64,000 nt of DNA, from contig NZ_JQFA01000002.1 in assembly GCF_000763385.1 (NCBI RefSeq), positions 2,046,001-2,110,000 on the forward strand. The letters run 5' to 3'. Below the pieces are notes generated by a model that worked only from the letters and a program-made list of their open reading frames with translations, had not been told where the DNA came from and ran no database searches. Numbering within the stretch: position 1 is the stretch's first letter; every line of letters starts with the position of its first letter. The DNA is from Leptolyngbya sp. KIOST-1. Its GTDB lineage: Bacteria > Cyanobacteriota > Cyanobacteriia > Phormidesmidales > Phormidesmidaceae. The position numbers were made by a program, and so were the translations under genes. Positions 1 to 9,962 of this stretch are shown piece after piece.

Positions 1-870
1 CTGCCCTGGGGGCGGCGGGTGGGCAGCCTCGACTTTGGACCCGAGGCCGATAGCCCCATCGATCGCCTGCAAATCCGCTGGTTCGATCGCGTTCTGCGGC
101 ATCGGCCCGGCGCGACGGCGGAGGCTAGTTCAGAGCCCCCCGTGCAGCTATTTGTGATGGGGACCAATCGGTGGCAGGGGCGCGAGTGCTGGCCCACCGC
201 CCCAGGCCGGCCGCTCTACCTGGCCAGCACTGGCCTGGCTGGCCTGCGACTCGACGACGGCAGCCTCAGTCCCCAGCCGCTTTCCCCGCGGCCAGAGGCC
301 ATCTCTGAAGACGTGATTGTACACGATCCCTGGCGGCCCGTCCCCTCCCTGGGCGGGCACTGCGGCCTGCCCCCAGGCCCCTTCGATCGCGCCCCCCTGG
401 ATAGCCGCACCGACGTGCTCACCTATACCACCGCGCCCCTGAACGAGGGCCTGACGCTGATTGGCACGCCCACGGCGACCCTCTACTGCCGGGCCGACGC
501 GCCCAGCTTTGACCTCAGCCTGGTGCTGGCTGAGGTGCATGCCGATGGCCGTGCGATCAACCTCAGCCAGGGGCACTGCCGGGTCGATGGCCACGACCCC
601 GGCCAGACCTACCAGCAGGTCACCCTGGCGCTCCAGCCCACCGCCTGCCGCCTGCCCCCCGGCCACCGCCTGCGCCTCAGCATTGCGGCGGCCTGCTTTC
701 CGGCCTACGCCGTCAACAGCGGCACCGGGGCCAGCCCTGGGAACTGCCCCCAGATTGAGTACCGCATCATTACCCTCGCTGTGGCCCACGGGGTCCAGTA
801 TCCGTCCTGCGTGAGCCTGCCGGAGGAGTCCGGGAGCGCGATCGCTGGGGCCACAGAGGGCAAGACGTAA
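1..870 (+). CDS. CocE/NonD family hydrolase, C-terminal part (5' truncated by window edge)
   Basis: The reading frame is already open at base 1, so only the last 289 residues are present. The sequence matches the C-terminal jelly-roll domain of the X-Pro dipeptidyl peptidase/cocaine esterase family: an 'LYLAS..GL' strand early, a 'DVLTYTTAPL' segment, 'GTPTATLYCRADAPSFDLSLVLAEV' type strands (split here only by my reading), and the late 'FPAYAVNSGTG' segment that corresponds to the family's 'FPR.DRNPGTG' signature. The alpha/beta-hydrolase core with the nucleophile serine would lie upstream, outside the window. These enzymes hydrolyse esters or peptide bonds of small acyl substrates; the substrate here is unknown. 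It is followed by about 360 bases without a protein gene. Confidence 0.85.
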   Translation: MPWGRRVGSLDFGPEADSPIDRLQIRWFDRVLRHRPGATAEASSEPPVQLFVMGTNRWQGRECWPTAPGRPLYLASTGLAGLRLDDGSLSPQPLSPRPEAISEDVIVHDPWRPVPSLGGHCGLPPGPFDRAPLDSRTDVLTYTTAPLNEGLTLIGTPTATLYCRADAPSFDLSLVLAEVHADGRAINLSQGHCRVDGHDPGQTYQQVTLALQPTACRLPPGHRLRLSIAAACFPAYAVNSGTGASPGNCPQIEYRIITLAVAHGVQYPSCVSLPEESGSAIAGATEGKT

Positions 871-887
871 CGGGTTAAAACGTAAAG

Positions 888-1044
888 AATAAAAAAAATC
901 GGCCCCCCAGGGAAGCCGACTCAGGTGATACTAAATATCTAACGTTGTTCTCTCAATTTGGAAGAAACCACCAAAAACCGGGCACTCTGTTCCAGCGCCA
1001 GACCTTGGTCAATTTTTCCGTTTGGAGGGCTCTCATCTCCTCCG
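888..1044 (-). ncRNA. candidate orphan small RNA, about 160 nt
   Basis: No convincing protein gene lies in 871-1233, but the minus strand has a promoter-like pair (TTAATG, 18 bases, TACAAT at 1080-1051) and about 130 bases further a GC-rich hairpin followed by eight T residues. The predicted transcript opens with a GGAGG...CCTCC stem and has a GACC-AA-GGTC mini-hairpin. A 27-codon ORF starts within it (ATG at about 1026, right after GGAGGAG, spacing only two bases), so a tiny peptide mRNA is possible. It could also be a separate 3' portion of the upstream NFACT transcript. I do not recognise a known cyanobacterial RNA family. The boundaries are inferred from the motifs only. Confidence 0.4.
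891..920 (-). terminator. rho-independent terminator (minus strand)
   Basis: On the minus strand GTCGGC (920-915) pairs with GCCGAT (903-898), with further C-G pairing inside, and is followed directly by eight T residues (898-891). The T run lies on the minus-strand side only, so it ends a minus-strand transcript and not the hydrolase gene on the plus strand. Confidence 0.65.
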
Positions 1045-1050
1045 TCTCTT

Positions 1051-1080
1051 ATTGTAACAACAAGTACAGATTTTCATTAA
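1051..1080 (-). promoter_or_regulatory. putative sigma70-type promoter for the small RNA
   Basis: On the minus strand TTAATG (1080-1075) and TACAAT (1056-1051) are separated by 18 bases. The -10 box is close to consensus and the -35 box is weak. Start of transcription would fall near 1044. Confidence 0.4.
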
Positions 1081-1233
1081 CACAATCTCTGCTAGTTGTG
1101 TGTTGATTTGATAACCTGAGCTGATGAGCAAATGTACTCAGTAAATTTGCGAATGCCTGAGCGTTTGCTGGCGTTTCATCCAGCCCGAAGTTTCTTGCGG
1201 GGGGTAGGGTTCACCCCCCGCGGCGGCTAACTC

Positions 1234-2991
1234 CTATGCCTGAGCCAACTCCACAGAATTGACCGCCCCTGACGGCTCAACGCGGCGGGGCTGGCCCCAG
1301 ATCACGGTCTCGTGTTTATAAATCACCATGCCGGGGCGCGCTCCCTTGGGCTTGTAGACGTGCCTGGGCTGGGTGTAAACCACGGGCACCTGGTCCGCCT
1401 GGCGGGCGCGACTGAAGTAGGCAGCCAGGTCGGCCACGTAGTGCAGATCGCGATCGCTGGCCACCTGTCCCGCCTCCAGCCGCAGCAGCACGTGGCTGCC
1501 CGGTATCTCCTGGGTGTGAAACCAGAGGTCGTAGTCGGTGGCCACGGTGGAAATCAGCAGATCGTTTTGGCGGTTGTTGCGCCCCACCAGCACGGGCAGA
1601 CCGTCGGGGGTCTGGAGCTGGCGGAACCCCTCCTCGCTGGCCTTGCGCTCGCTGGGGCGGTAGTCGGGGGAGGCCATGTAGCCCTGCTGCACCAGCTCGT
1701 TGCGGATGTCGATCAGCGCCTCCAGGTCGGCCGGTTCGGTGTAGGTGGCCGTCTGGTTCAGGGCGGCCTCGACCTGCTCCAGGTAGGCCAGTTCGGCCTG
1801 CACCTCCGCCAGCAGGGGCCGCACAGCGTCCTTGGCCCGCCGCAGCTTTTGGTGCTGCTTGTAGAGGCGCTGGGCCTGCTGAATCGCGGTTTTGTCGGGG
1901 TCAATGGCCAGGGTGGTGGGTTCCCCCGTCTCGAAGTCAGCCACCGTCAGCTGGGTGACCCCCGGCTGCCACTGGTGGCTGTAGGCCATCAGCAGGTCGG
2001 CCTGCTGGCGGTACTGGTCGGCCTGGGCCGACTGGTCGAGGCGCTGCTCAAAGGTGCTGGCCTTTTGCCGCAGCTTGTCCAGCACGCCCCTGAGCTTCTG
2101 GCGAATCTGGTTTTGAACGCGATCGAACTGCTGCAGGTTTAGCTCGCGGCGGTAGTACTGATTCAGCAGGGCATGGACATCGGCAACGGGGGCAATGCCC
2201 TCCCAGTCGAGGACCGTGTAGCCGCCATCGGCCCAGCCGGGGAAAAATTCCCTCTTCTCCAGGCAGAGCAACCAGCGCTGCCACACCTCAAACAGGCGAT
2301 CCCAATCGGCCTGGGTGAGGCTGTCGGCGGGTTGATCGGGGGTGCAGTGGGCGGCGGCCAGCAGCGATCGCACCAGGGCAGAACTCAGCCCCCCATAGCT
2401 CTGCATCAGCATTTTTTTCAGCGTGGTGGGCACCAGCGTCACCCGCTCCTGCCAGGAGGTCTGGGCTTCGTTCAGGCTGGGTAGGGTATTGAGGATGGCT
2501 GGCGGCCGCACGTAGGGGTCACCGGTTTGAATCGGCCGCACCCGCGACTGCTGGTCGCTCACCTGGTGGGCGGCGGTGACAATCTGGTTCTGGGCATTGG
2601 TCAAAATCACGTTGCTGTACTTGCCCATGATTTCGACGTACAGGTGCCACTGGGGCGGATCGCCGGGGCGGGGGCCAAACTGCAGGTCGAGGGCGCGCTC
2701 CCAGGGAGCCACGGGGGCGATCGCCACCAGGGCCAGCTGGTTGAGCTGGTGCTTGAGCTGCTGGCTGAAGGTGAACGTGTCCTGTCCCCGAGGGGGCGCA
2801 TCACCCAGGTGCAGCCGCGCCGCTTGCGGGTGCCACGAAATCGTCAGCCAGCCCCGGCGATCGAGGGTGCGCAGGCCCAGGGCCAGGGTGGTGGTGTCGA
2901 GCTGCACTACCGTCTCGCAGCGGGCAGGAATCCAGTCGGCCTGGAGGCTGTGGCACAGGGCCATCAAAGTCGTAAAGTCAACGGGCTGCAC
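1234..2991 (-). CDS. NFACT family protein (RqcH/Rqc2-like, fibronectin-binding A domain)
   Basis: 585-residue NFACT protein. Bacterial members (RqcH) bind stalled 50S-peptidyl-tRNA complexes and direct alanine tailing in ribosome quality control. An N-terminal NFACT-N domain ('ALGLRTLDRRGWLTISWHPQ', then 'LYVEIMGKYSNVILT'), a helical coiled-coil middle (about 285-410) and a C-terminal NFACT-R domain with 'LWFHTQEIPGSHVLLRLEAG' are visible. The start is set at a GTG at 2991: on the minus strand AGGAGG lies five bases before it, and the product then begins VQPVDFTTL like cyanobacterial relatives. A longer frame to 3036 exists but lacks a ribosome site. The gene stands alone, divergent from remA. 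The family call is firm; the role in this organism is inferred. Confidence 0.9.
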   Translation of the reverse strand: MQPVDFTTLMALCHSLQADWIPARCETVVQLDTTTLALGLRTLDRRGWLTISWHPQAARLHLGDAPPRGQDTFTFSQQLKHQLNQLALVAIAPVAPWERALDLQFGPRPGDPPQWHLYVEIMGKYSNVILTNAQNQIVTAAHQVSDQQSRVRPIQTGDPYVRPPAILNTLPSLNEAQTSWQERVTLVPTTLKKMLMQSYGGLSSALVRSLLAAAHCTPDQPADSLTQADWDRLFEVWQRWLLCLEKREFFPGWADGGYTVLDWEGIAPVADVHALLNQYYRRELNLQQFDRVQNQIRQKLRGVLDKLRQKASTFEQRLDQSAQADQYRQQADLLMAYSHQWQPGVTQLTVADFETGEPTTLAIDPDKTAIQQAQRLYKQHQKLRRAKDAVRPLLAEVQAELAYLEQVEAALNQTATYTEPADLEALIDIRNELVQQGYMASPDYRPSERKASEEGFRQLQTPDGLPVLVGRNNRQNDLLISTVATDYDLWFHTQEIPGSHVLLRLEAGQVASDRDLHYVADLAAYFSRARQADQVPVVYTQPRHVYKPKGARPGMVIYKHETVIWGQPRRVEPSGAVNSVELAQA

Positions 2992-3325
2992 AGTAGCCTC
3001 CTCCAGGCGAAACGGACTGACCCCAGGCACCCTCATCTATGCCTATGGACCTATCGAGCGAACGAGATAAGCGGCTAAGAACCTCCGAACGGGGGATGCT
3101 TAAGGGCAAAAGATGTAGCCAGGGGAACGAAAACGCCAAAAAACTGATTTTTTGCCTGAAATTCACCCGCAGCCCCAATTGGATTCGTTAGTATGGCAAT
3201 AAGCCTGATCTGGGCTCAATTGCTCAATTACAGAGCCCTGTGCCAAAAAAGCCTTGAGTTGTCTGGCCGATCGGAAATAGCCCGACAGCAGCAGCAGAAT
3301 CTCCCGTCATCGTTCCTTCTCTATT
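2992..3325. other. intergenic region between divergent NFACT and remA genes
   Basis: 334 bases that should hold both promoters. I see no RNA gene, no clear hairpin with a T run and no repeat. The stretch 3180-3320 is relatively AT-rich, as expected upstream of remA. Confidence 0.5.
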
Positions 3326-3589
3326 ATGGACATCAAGCTGATCAATATTGGCTTTGGCAACATCGTATCGGCCAATCGGGTGATTGCCATCGTTAGCCCC
3401 GAGTCTGCTCCCATCAAGCGCATTATCTCCGACGCCCGCGAGCGTGGTCAGCTGGTCGATGCCACCTACGGTCGTCGCACCCGCGCCGTCATCATCACCG
3501 ACTCGGGCCACACCATTTTGTCGGCCATTCAGCCCGAAACCGTTGCCCACCGCTTTGTCAGCGGCAAAGATAGCGACGGCAAGGCGTAG
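3326..3589 (+). CDS. remA: DUF370/RemA family regulatory protein
   Basis: 87 residues, the normal size for the family. The start '[12 protein letters not shown]', the '[23 protein letters not shown]' core and 'SAIQPET' are hallmarks of RemA. In Bacillus RemA is a DNA-binding activator of matrix and osmoprotection genes that assembles into rings; cyanobacteria carry conserved homologues whose function is less clear. The gene is monocistronic here, preceded by an AT-rich leader. The family assignment is secure; a regulatory role in this organism is inference from the family. Confidence 0.92.
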   Translation: MDIKLINIGFGNIVSANRVIAIVSPESAPIKRIISDARERGQLVDATYGRRTRAVIITDSGHTILSAIQPETVAHRFVSGKDSDGKA

Positions 3590-3764
3590 GGCGTGCATTA
3601 ATTCTGGCTAAGCCCCCCTTACCATGGGCGGTGCCACACCCATAGATAACAGGTCAGGGGCTGTAACCGCTGGTTCTTGGGCCTTCAAAGGCTAATTGAT
3701 CACGGCCCCCAGAGTCGGTGGAGTAGGGTAAAAGGGATAACAGCGTTAGGAAAACGCGATCGCC

Positions 3765-4382
3765 ATGATTGCCGTACTGGACAAAGCCCCCATAACCTTT
3801 GACGAATTTGTGGAGTGGTATCCAGAAAATTCGGAGTATCGCTATGAACTGCGGCGGGGTGCAGTAGTTGAGATGCCCAAACCCAAGGGAAAGCACTCTA
3901 AGCTGGCAGGCGACCTGGCCTTTGAACTCGGTGCTGCCATTCGCCGCGCTAACTGGCCCTATTTCATTCCCAAGGAATGTGTGATTAAGCTCTCAAATGA
4001 CACGGGCTACGAGCCAGATATTGTCGTTTTGGTAGAACCTGCAATCGCCGATGAACCCCGATGGGAGCGAGAGTCAGTGATTACTAGAAGCCAGTCGCTC
4101 AAACTGGTGGTGGAAGTCGTGTCCACCAACTGGCGAGACGACTATCTGCTCAAGCTGGCCGACTATGAAACCTTTGGCATTCAAGAATATTGGATTGTGG
4201 ATTACCTGGGGCTGGGCGGACGGCGCTATATTGGTTCGCCGAAGCAACCCACCTTTACCCTTTGCCACCTGGTGGATGGGGAATTTGAGCTACAGCAGTT
4301 TCGAGGCAGCCAACCCATCGTTTCTCCCACGTTTCCGGAGTTGTCGCTAACTGTAGATCAGGTATTTGGTCAGGGCCGCTGA
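3765..4382 (+). CDS. Uma2 family endonuclease-like protein (DUF820)
   Basis: 205 residues with the PD-(D/E)XK-like Uma2 pattern: 'TFDEFVEWYPE' at the start, 'GAVVEMPKPKGKHSKLAGDLAFEL' (residues about 28-50), 'YEPDIVVL' carrying the metal-binding Asp, and 'KLVVEVVSTNWRDDY..K...Y' (around 110-130), 'IQEYWIVD'. This family is greatly expanded in cyanobacteria; its biochemical role is largely unknown and many copies sit alone, as here. A second, more distant copy lies at 57503-58066. Start ATG follows 'AACGCGATCGCC' with no strong ribosome site, which is usual for cyanobacteria. Confidence 0.88.
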   Translation: MIAVLDKAPITFDEFVEWYPENSEYRYELRRGAVVEMPKPKGKHSKLAGDLAFELGAAIRRANWPYFIPKECVIKLSNDTGYEPDIVVLVEPAIADEPRWERESVITRSQSLKLVVEVVSTNWRDDYLLKLADYETFGIQEYWIVDYLGLGGRRYIGSPKQPTFTLCHLVDGEFELQQFRGSQPIVSPTFPELSLTVDQVFGQGR

Positions 4383-4545
4383 GGGAGCAGAAGTGCCCAC
4401 CAGTATGGCAAAACCTCGATATTTCACCTCCTTTGTAGTTGGAGCGCGAGTTGGAGAACGCTGCCTCCCTGCCTGACCCTAGTCTCGCCCTATCGCTTTC
4501 TTTTGCTTGGTAGACTACTAGCAGGTCGTTACCCCTAGCCGCTCC

Positions 4546-4992
4546 ATGCCTGCCGATCGCCCCGAATCTATTGAGAAAATTGTGGCCCGCTTTCAGAAGG
4601 CGGCTGACCCCAAGCGTCGCTACGAGCAGCTGCTGTGGTTTGCCAAAAAGCTCGATCCGCTGCCCGACGAGCACAAAACTCCTGAAAACAAGGTGCCGGG
4701 CTGCGTGTCCCAGGTGTACGTGACGGCTGAACTGGTTGATGGCAAGGTCATTTACCAGGCCGATTCCGATGCACAAATTACCAAAGGCCTGGTGGCGCTG
4801 CTGATCAAGGCGCTCAATGGCCTCCAACCCGAGGACATCGTCGCCCTCAGCCCCGACTTTATTAAAGACACCCAGCTCGATGTCAGCCTGACGCCGTCGC
4901 GGGCCAACGGGTTCTACAACATCTTTAAGACCATGCAGCAAAAGGCCCAGGCCCTGGCCGGTGGAGCCGCACCGGGTGCGTTGCTCAGCTGA
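4546..4992 (+). CDS. sufE: SufE family cysteine desulfurase activator
   Basis: 148 residues, typical of SufE. It accepts persulfide sulfur from the SufS desulfurase and passes it to the SufBCD scaffold for Fe-S cluster assembly. The acceptor cysteine is C53 in 'KVPGCVSQVYV'; the 'RYEQLLWFAKKLDPLP' helix and 'SRANGFYNIFKTM' C-terminal motif are also family features. It is followed by a perfect 17-bp inverted repeat and then by metK; it is probably transcribed alone. Confidence 0.93.
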   Translation: MPADRPESIEKIVARFQKAADPKRRYEQLLWFAKKLDPLPDEHKTPENKVPGCVSQVYVTAELVDGKVIYQADSDAQITKGLVALLIKALNGLQPEDIVALSPDFIKDTQLDVSLTPSRANGFYNIFKTMQQKAQALAGGAAPGALLS

Positions 4993-5010
4993 TTAGCGCT
5001 GGGACAGTCC

Positions 5011-5054
5011 CAGGTGCTCCCTTCGTCCTTCTCCCCCGACGAAGGGAGCACCTG
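5011..5054 (+). terminator. perfect 17-bp hairpin downstream of sufE
   Basis: CAGGTGCTCCCTTCGTC (5011-5027) pairs perfectly with GACGAAGGGAGCACCTG (5038-5054) over a 10-base pyrimidine loop. There is no strong T run after it, so it may act as a weak terminator, a transcript stabiliser or a mobile palindrome. Confidence 0.55.
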
Positions 5055-5136
5055 ACTAAACTTTGATAAACTTTGGAATGCGAACAGCCCCGGCTGACCT
5101 CGCCCTGATTCTATTGCTACTGGTTGGGCCTATTCC

Positions 5137-6291
<1,155 letters not shown>

Positions 6292-6306
6292 CGCTAGCCA
6301 CCAGCT

Positions 6307-6352
6307 CAGGATCGTTTCAGCGGCAGTCAACCTTACTGCTGTAACGATCCTG
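6307..6352. terminator. bidirectional hairpin between metK and the FHA gene
   Basis: CAGGATCGTT (6307-6316) pairs with AACGATCCTG (6343-6352), and an inner GCAGT/ACTGC stem closes a seven-base loop. It lies at the end of metK and faces the 3' end of the convergent FHA gene. No T run, so the terminator function is inferred from position. Confidence 0.5.
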
Positions 6353-6521
6353 GCTAGCCTATTGCTCCACGGTCCCAGGGGTAGATTGCCTCTCAATCCA
6401 GCTTGGCTACACCCTCTGTATCGGTGGGGTATGGCGTTTGACGGCGATCGCAATGTGCCTGGTTGAGTTTAGCCGTCATGAACCCTGCAGGTCTGAGTTT
6501 GGCTCAGCACCGCTGGGGGCT

Positions 6522-6968
6522 TCACTCCTCTGGATTAATCACCGTAGTCTGGTGGGCCAGTTCCTCGTTGCCCTCGGGGGGCAGGCTGCCGATGCCGGAA
6601 ATGGCCTCCTTGGCTTCGTCGAGCCGCCGCCGGTTCATCAGCAGTTCCTGGAGAGGATCGCGCTTTTCTTCTGAGATGTGAATTTGAATGTTCGGGCCCG
6701 ATCGCGCCAGCCGGATGATGATGCCATCTTCTACCGGCACTTCGGTAATGCGGCGCCCCTCCAGGTAAGTGCCGTTGGTGCCAATGCTCTTCACCGCCCA
6801 ACCCTTATCGGTACGGTGAATTTCGACGTGGTGGCGCGAGACAACGGCACTGTAGAGGACTACATTGTTGTCGGTGGAGCGGCCGATGCAAATCACAGGC
6901 TCCCGATCAAAGGACCAGCTTTGGACCGGGGTTTTGTGGAGGGGGTGCAGTAGCGAAAGGGTAATCAC
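6522..6968 (-). CDS. FHA domain-containing protein
   Basis: 148 residues. The forkhead-associated phosphothreonine-binding fold is evident: 'ICIGRSTDNNVVLYSAVVSRHHVEI' (conserved GR, SRHH) followed by 'NGTYLEGRRI'. Such proteins read Ser/Thr-kinase phosphorylation. The C-terminal 45 residues are a charged helical tail without recognisable domain. A GTG start at 6968 gives the family-like beginning 'ITLSLLHPL'; a TTG three codons upstream is the alternative and neither has a strong ribosome site. It is convergent with metK and stands apart from any kinase gene. Confidence 0.88.
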   Translation of the reverse strand: MITLSLLHPLHKTPVQSWSFDREPVICIGRSTDNNVVLYSAVVSRHHVEIHRTDKGWAVKSIGTNGTYLEGRRITEVPVEDGIIIRLARSGPNIQIHISEEKRDPLQELLMNRRRLDEAKEAISGIGSLPPEGNEELAHQTTVINPEE

Positions 6969-7152
6969 ATTACTCAATCAAAAACGATCCCTGTAGGTTT
7001 CAATCATTAGAAGAGGTTGGCAGACCCCGACCTACGGTTAGACCCGGCTGCCGCCGCTGCCGGATAGGGGAATCTACTGCCTAGATAATAGTCCAGGTTG
7101 AGGGCAATTCAGAGGGGGAGTGATGCCCCTGTTCAGTCCTTCCTGGCTGTGC

Positions 7153-7908
7153 TCAGGAGGTCGGAGCAGCAGCCAAATCCAGGTCCCCTACAGCCTGGCG
7201 ATCGAGCAGCCAGCGCAGTTCGCCCTGGGGGCGCACCAGACGCGAGGGGTAGGCGTGGTCGTCGCCCTCAGCGGCAAACACCTGGGCCAGAGCGGCTTGC
7301 TTGTCGGCCCCAGCCACCAGAAATAAAACCTGGCGGCTCTGGTTAATCAGCGGGGCGGTAAAGGTAATCCGGGGATCGTCGCCTTTGTTGCCCACGGCAA
7401 TCAAATGGTCACTCACCCCCAGCGCCTCGGTGTGGGGAAACAGCGAGGCGGTATGCCCATCGTCTCCCATGCCCAGCAAAATCAGGTCGAACGCAGGCAC
7501 CTGATCGGGGGAGGTGCCCTGCAAACCACCAAACACCGATTTCACCATTGCTTCGTACAGGCTGGCCGAGGCGGCGGGGTCGCCCTCCAGGGTGGGCGTC
7601 ACCAGAATGTGGTCGGGGGGAATGGGGACGCGATCGAGCCAGGCGGCCTTGGCCATCCCGGCATTGCTATCGGGGTGGTCAATGGGCACATAGCGCTCGT
7701 CGCCCCAAAAAATGTAGATCTTCTCCCAGGGCAAGTCTTGCTCGGCCAGCGCGGCGTAAAGGGGCTTGGGAGTGCTGCCGCCAGCCAGGGCCAGGGCGCA
7801 GTAGTTGTGGTCGGCCACAGCGCTGTGGATGGTTTCGACCACCAGGGTGAGCGCCCGCTGCACCAGAGCAGGCTTGTCGGGCAGAATTTCCAGCAGGGGA
7901 GCAGGCAT
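7153..7908 (-). CDS. pgl: 6-phosphogluconolactonase
   Basis: 251 residues. Hydrolyses 6-phosphogluconolactone in the oxidative pentose phosphate pathway. 'LALAGGSTPKPLY', 'IFWGDERYVPIDHPDSNAGMA' (read in parts) and 'GMGDDGHTASLFPHT' are the family signatures. The ATG at 7908 gives 'MPAPLLEILPDK', as in relatives; a TTG 14 codons upstream is open but has no ribosome site. The gene is divergent from ureA and about 230 bases away from it. Confidence 0.93.
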   Translation of the reverse strand: MPAPLLEILPDKPALVQRALTLVVETIHSAVADHNYCALALAGGSTPKPLYAALAEQDLPWEKIYIFWGDERYVPIDHPDSNAGMAKAAWLDRVPIPPDHILVTPTLEGDPAASASLYEAMVKSVFGGLQGTSPDQVPAFDLILLGMGDDGHTASLFPHTEALGVSDHLIAVGNKGDDPRITFTAPLINQSRQVLFLVAGADKQAALAQVFAAEGDDHAYPSRLVRPQGELRWLLDRQAVGDLDLAAAPTS

Positions 7909-8140
7909 AGGCAGCGTTACCGATAGCGACCCCAAGGGAGCTTTTTGCAAGGCCTTCGCCCAGGGCTTTTCATAGAGCAGACTAGCTCAGTTCTGCTTTT
8001 TACGGCAGTGGCTTAAGCTTTACTTTCAAAGCGGCGGGCCCTGTGGTTCAATCTCTGGTTGACAAGCCGCTCAAAACCTTGAAAGCTTACGGTTAGCCCC
8101 ATTCCCTCCGCTGGTGCCCTGTCATTCTTACCTTCGCCCC

Positions 8141-8443
8141 ATGCAACTAACTCCCCAGGAAAAAGACAAGCTGCTCATTTTTACTGCTGCGCTGGTGGCG
8201 GAACGCCGCAAGGACCGGGGCCTCAAGCTCAACCACCCCGAGGCGGTAGCCTACATCTCGGCAGCCATTCTAGAGGGGGCGCGGGACGGGCGCACCGTGG
8301 CCGAGCTGATGAGCTACGGCACCACCCTGCTCAGCCGGGCCGATGTGATGGACGGGGTGGCCGAGATGATCCACGACGTGCAGGTGGAGGCCACCTTTCC
8401 CGACGGCACCAAGCTAGTCACCGTTCACGACCCGATTCGCTAG
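8141..8443 (+). CDS. ureA: urease gamma subunit
   Basis: 100 residues, exactly the usual length. Starts '[14 protein letters not shown]' and contains '[12 protein letters not shown]' and '[21 protein letters not shown]', all standard for UreA. UreA, UreB and UreC form the nickel urease that splits urea into ammonia and CO2. A longer GTG frame from 8114 is rejected because UreA always begins at the ATG. Nine bases after its stop comes an S41 peptidase gene in place of the expected ureB, which is therefore the second downstream gene. Confidence 0.96.
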   Translation: MQLTPQEKDKLLIFTAALVAERRKDRGLKLNHPEAVAYISAAILEGARDGRTVAELMSYGTTLLSRADVMDGVAEMIHDVQVEATFPDGTKLVTVHDPIR

Positions 8444-8452
8444 GACAAGCCC

Positions 8453-9511
8453 ATGACTGCTGCCGCTCCCCCGCCGCCCAATATGGGTTTGACCGCCGCC
8501 GATCGCGAGGCCGTGCTGAGCGCGCTGGTGGACCAGCTAAATGCCTACGTTTTCCCGGCAGTGGCGGAGAAAATTCAGGCAGACATTGAGCAGCGCCTGG
8601 AAACCGGCGGCTATGCAGAGATTGCCGGTGCGCAGCAGCTGGCCGATACGCTGACGGTCCAGCTCCAGGAACTGAGCGGCGATCGCAACCTGCGTCTGCA
8701 CTTTAGCCCCGTACCGCTGCCCCACATCGACCCCGATGCCGCCCCTGACCCGCAGGACCTGGAGCGCCAGTACCAGGCCAGCCGCCGCCGCAACTTCGAC
8801 CTCAACCGGGTGGAGCGGCTGGCGGGCAACGTGGGCTACATTCAGCTGTTTAGCTTTGAGCCGCCGGAGTTGGCCGGAGACAGCCTGGCGGCAGCGATGA
8901 CCCTGGTGACCCACACCGACGCGCTGATCTTTGACCTGCGCCACAACCAGGGGGGCTCTCCGGCCACCGTGGCGCTGCTGTGCAGCTACCTGTTTCCGGC
9001 CCACCCGCCCGTTCACCTCAACGACCTGTACTGGAGCGAAACCGATGAAACCCACCAGTGGTGGACAGTGCCCTACGTACCAGGGCGGCGCTACCTGGAC
9101 AAGCCCGTGTTCGTGCTGACCAGTCCTGAGACGTTTTCGGCGGCGGAGGAGTTTGCCTACAATTTGCAGGCCCTGAAGCGGGCAGCAGTGGTCGGCGAAA
9201 CCACTCGCGGCGGCGCAAATCCAGGCCGAGGCTTTCGGCTGCACGACCACTTTTGGGTGTTCATGCCCACCGGCCAGGCGATCAACCCCACCACTGGCCG
9301 CAACTGGGATGGCACAGGGGTGATTCCCAATGTGAAGGTGCCGATGGAAACTGCCCTCGATACGGCCCACCTGATGGCCCTCAACCACCTGCTGGAGGCC
9401 GGGGCCGAAGGGGCAGCCCGCCGCGAACTGGAGGAGACCCTACCCCGAGTGGAGCGATCGCTCCAGCGCGCCCGCCAAGACCTAATTGCCAACCTAGGAG
9501 GCCCCAAATGA
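8453..9511 (+). CDS. S41 family (IRBP/tail-specific-like) peptidase inserted in the urease operon
   Basis: 352 residues, no signal peptide and no PDZ domain. The N-terminal 90 residues are helical and resemble the S41_N domain of retinoid-binding-protein-like S41 members. The catalytic core is visible: '[12 protein letters not shown]', '[14 protein letters not shown]' and '[20 protein letters not shown]', where the Ser of 'FSAAEE' is the expected nucleophile, then '[11 protein letters not shown]' and '[10 protein letters not shown]'. It starts nine bases after ureA (AGGA before the ATG) and its stop overlaps the ureB start (ATGA), so all three are surely cotranscribed and coupled. A role in urease assembly or turnover is pure inference; it may be a chance insertion. 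Confidence 0.85.
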   Translation: MTAAAPPPPNMGLTAADREAVLSALVDQLNAYVFPAVAEKIQADIEQRLETGGYAEIAGAQQLADTLTVQLQELSGDRNLRLHFSPVPLPHIDPDAAPDPQDLERQYQASRRRNFDLNRVERLAGNVGYIQLFSFEPPELAGDSLAAAMTLVTHTDALIFDLRHNQGGSPATVALLCSYLFPAHPPVHLNDLYWSETDETHQWWTVPYVPGRRYLDKPVFVLTSPETFSAAEEFAYNLQALKRAAVVGETTRGGANPGRGFRLHDHFWVFMPTGQAINPTTGRNWDGTGVIPNVKVPMETALDTAHLMALNHLLEAGAEGAARRELEETLPRVERSLQRARQDLIANLGGPK

Positions 9512-9813
9512 TTCCCGGAGAACTGCTGCCCGCCGAGGGCGAGATTGAACTCAATGCCGGCAAAGAGACCGTGACGTTGTCGGTGGCCAATACGGGCGAT
9601 CGCCCTATCCAGGTGGGCTCCCACTTTCACTTTTTTGAAGTGAACGCGGCCCTCCACTTCGATCGCGCCTCGGCGCGGGGTATGCGGCTCGATATCCCCG
9701 CGGGTACCGCCGTGCGGTTTGAGCCGGGGGACGAGCGCGATGTCACCCTGGTGCCCCTGGCCGGGGAGCGCCGGGTGTACGGGTTCAACGCCCAGATCGA
9801 AGGGGCACTGTAG
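9508..9813 (+). CDS. ureB: urease beta subunit
   Basis: 101 residues. Begins '[16 protein letters not shown]' and carries '[21 protein letters not shown]' (read in parts), '[14 protein letters not shown]' and '[12 protein letters not shown]', the UreB signatures. The ATG at 9508 overlaps the stop of the S41 gene and is preceded by AGGAGG. The large catalytic subunit gene ureC, normally next, is not found downstream or anywhere in this window, nor are ureD, E, F or G. Confidence 0.95.
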   Translation: MIPGELLPAEGEIELNAGKETVTLSVANTGDRPIQVGSHFHFFEVNAALHFDRASARGMRLDIPAGTAVRFEPGDERDVTLVPLAGERRVYGFNAQIEGAL

Positions 9814-9831
9814 GCTAAGTTTGATAGCCCT

Positions 9832-9921
9832 ATGGCAATAGATGATTCTGAAGTTCAAGCGCAAGCTCGAAGAATTTTAGACGAAGTTGGAGCTAGAAGC
9901 CATGATTTTAAGAGCGACTGA
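9832..9921 (+). CDS. tiny hypothetical ORF (29 residues)
   Basis: Starts with ATG 18 bases after the ureB stop and encodes a mostly helical acidic peptide beginning 'MAIDDSEVQAQARRILDE'. There is no recognised domain. It could be a degraded remnant of a longer gene or chance; base composition is lower in GC than the urease genes. Confidence 0.25.
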   Translation: MAIDDSEVQAQARRILDEVGARSHDFKSD

Positions 9922-9962
9922 GCCGCCTTACAACGTTCAGATCCCAGCCGAAAGGTAGTGCT

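Noticed and set aside
7951..8140. NtcA-type promoter (GTA-N8-TAC) upstream of ureA
   Set aside because: Looked for because urease is nitrogen-regulated; no convincing match was found.
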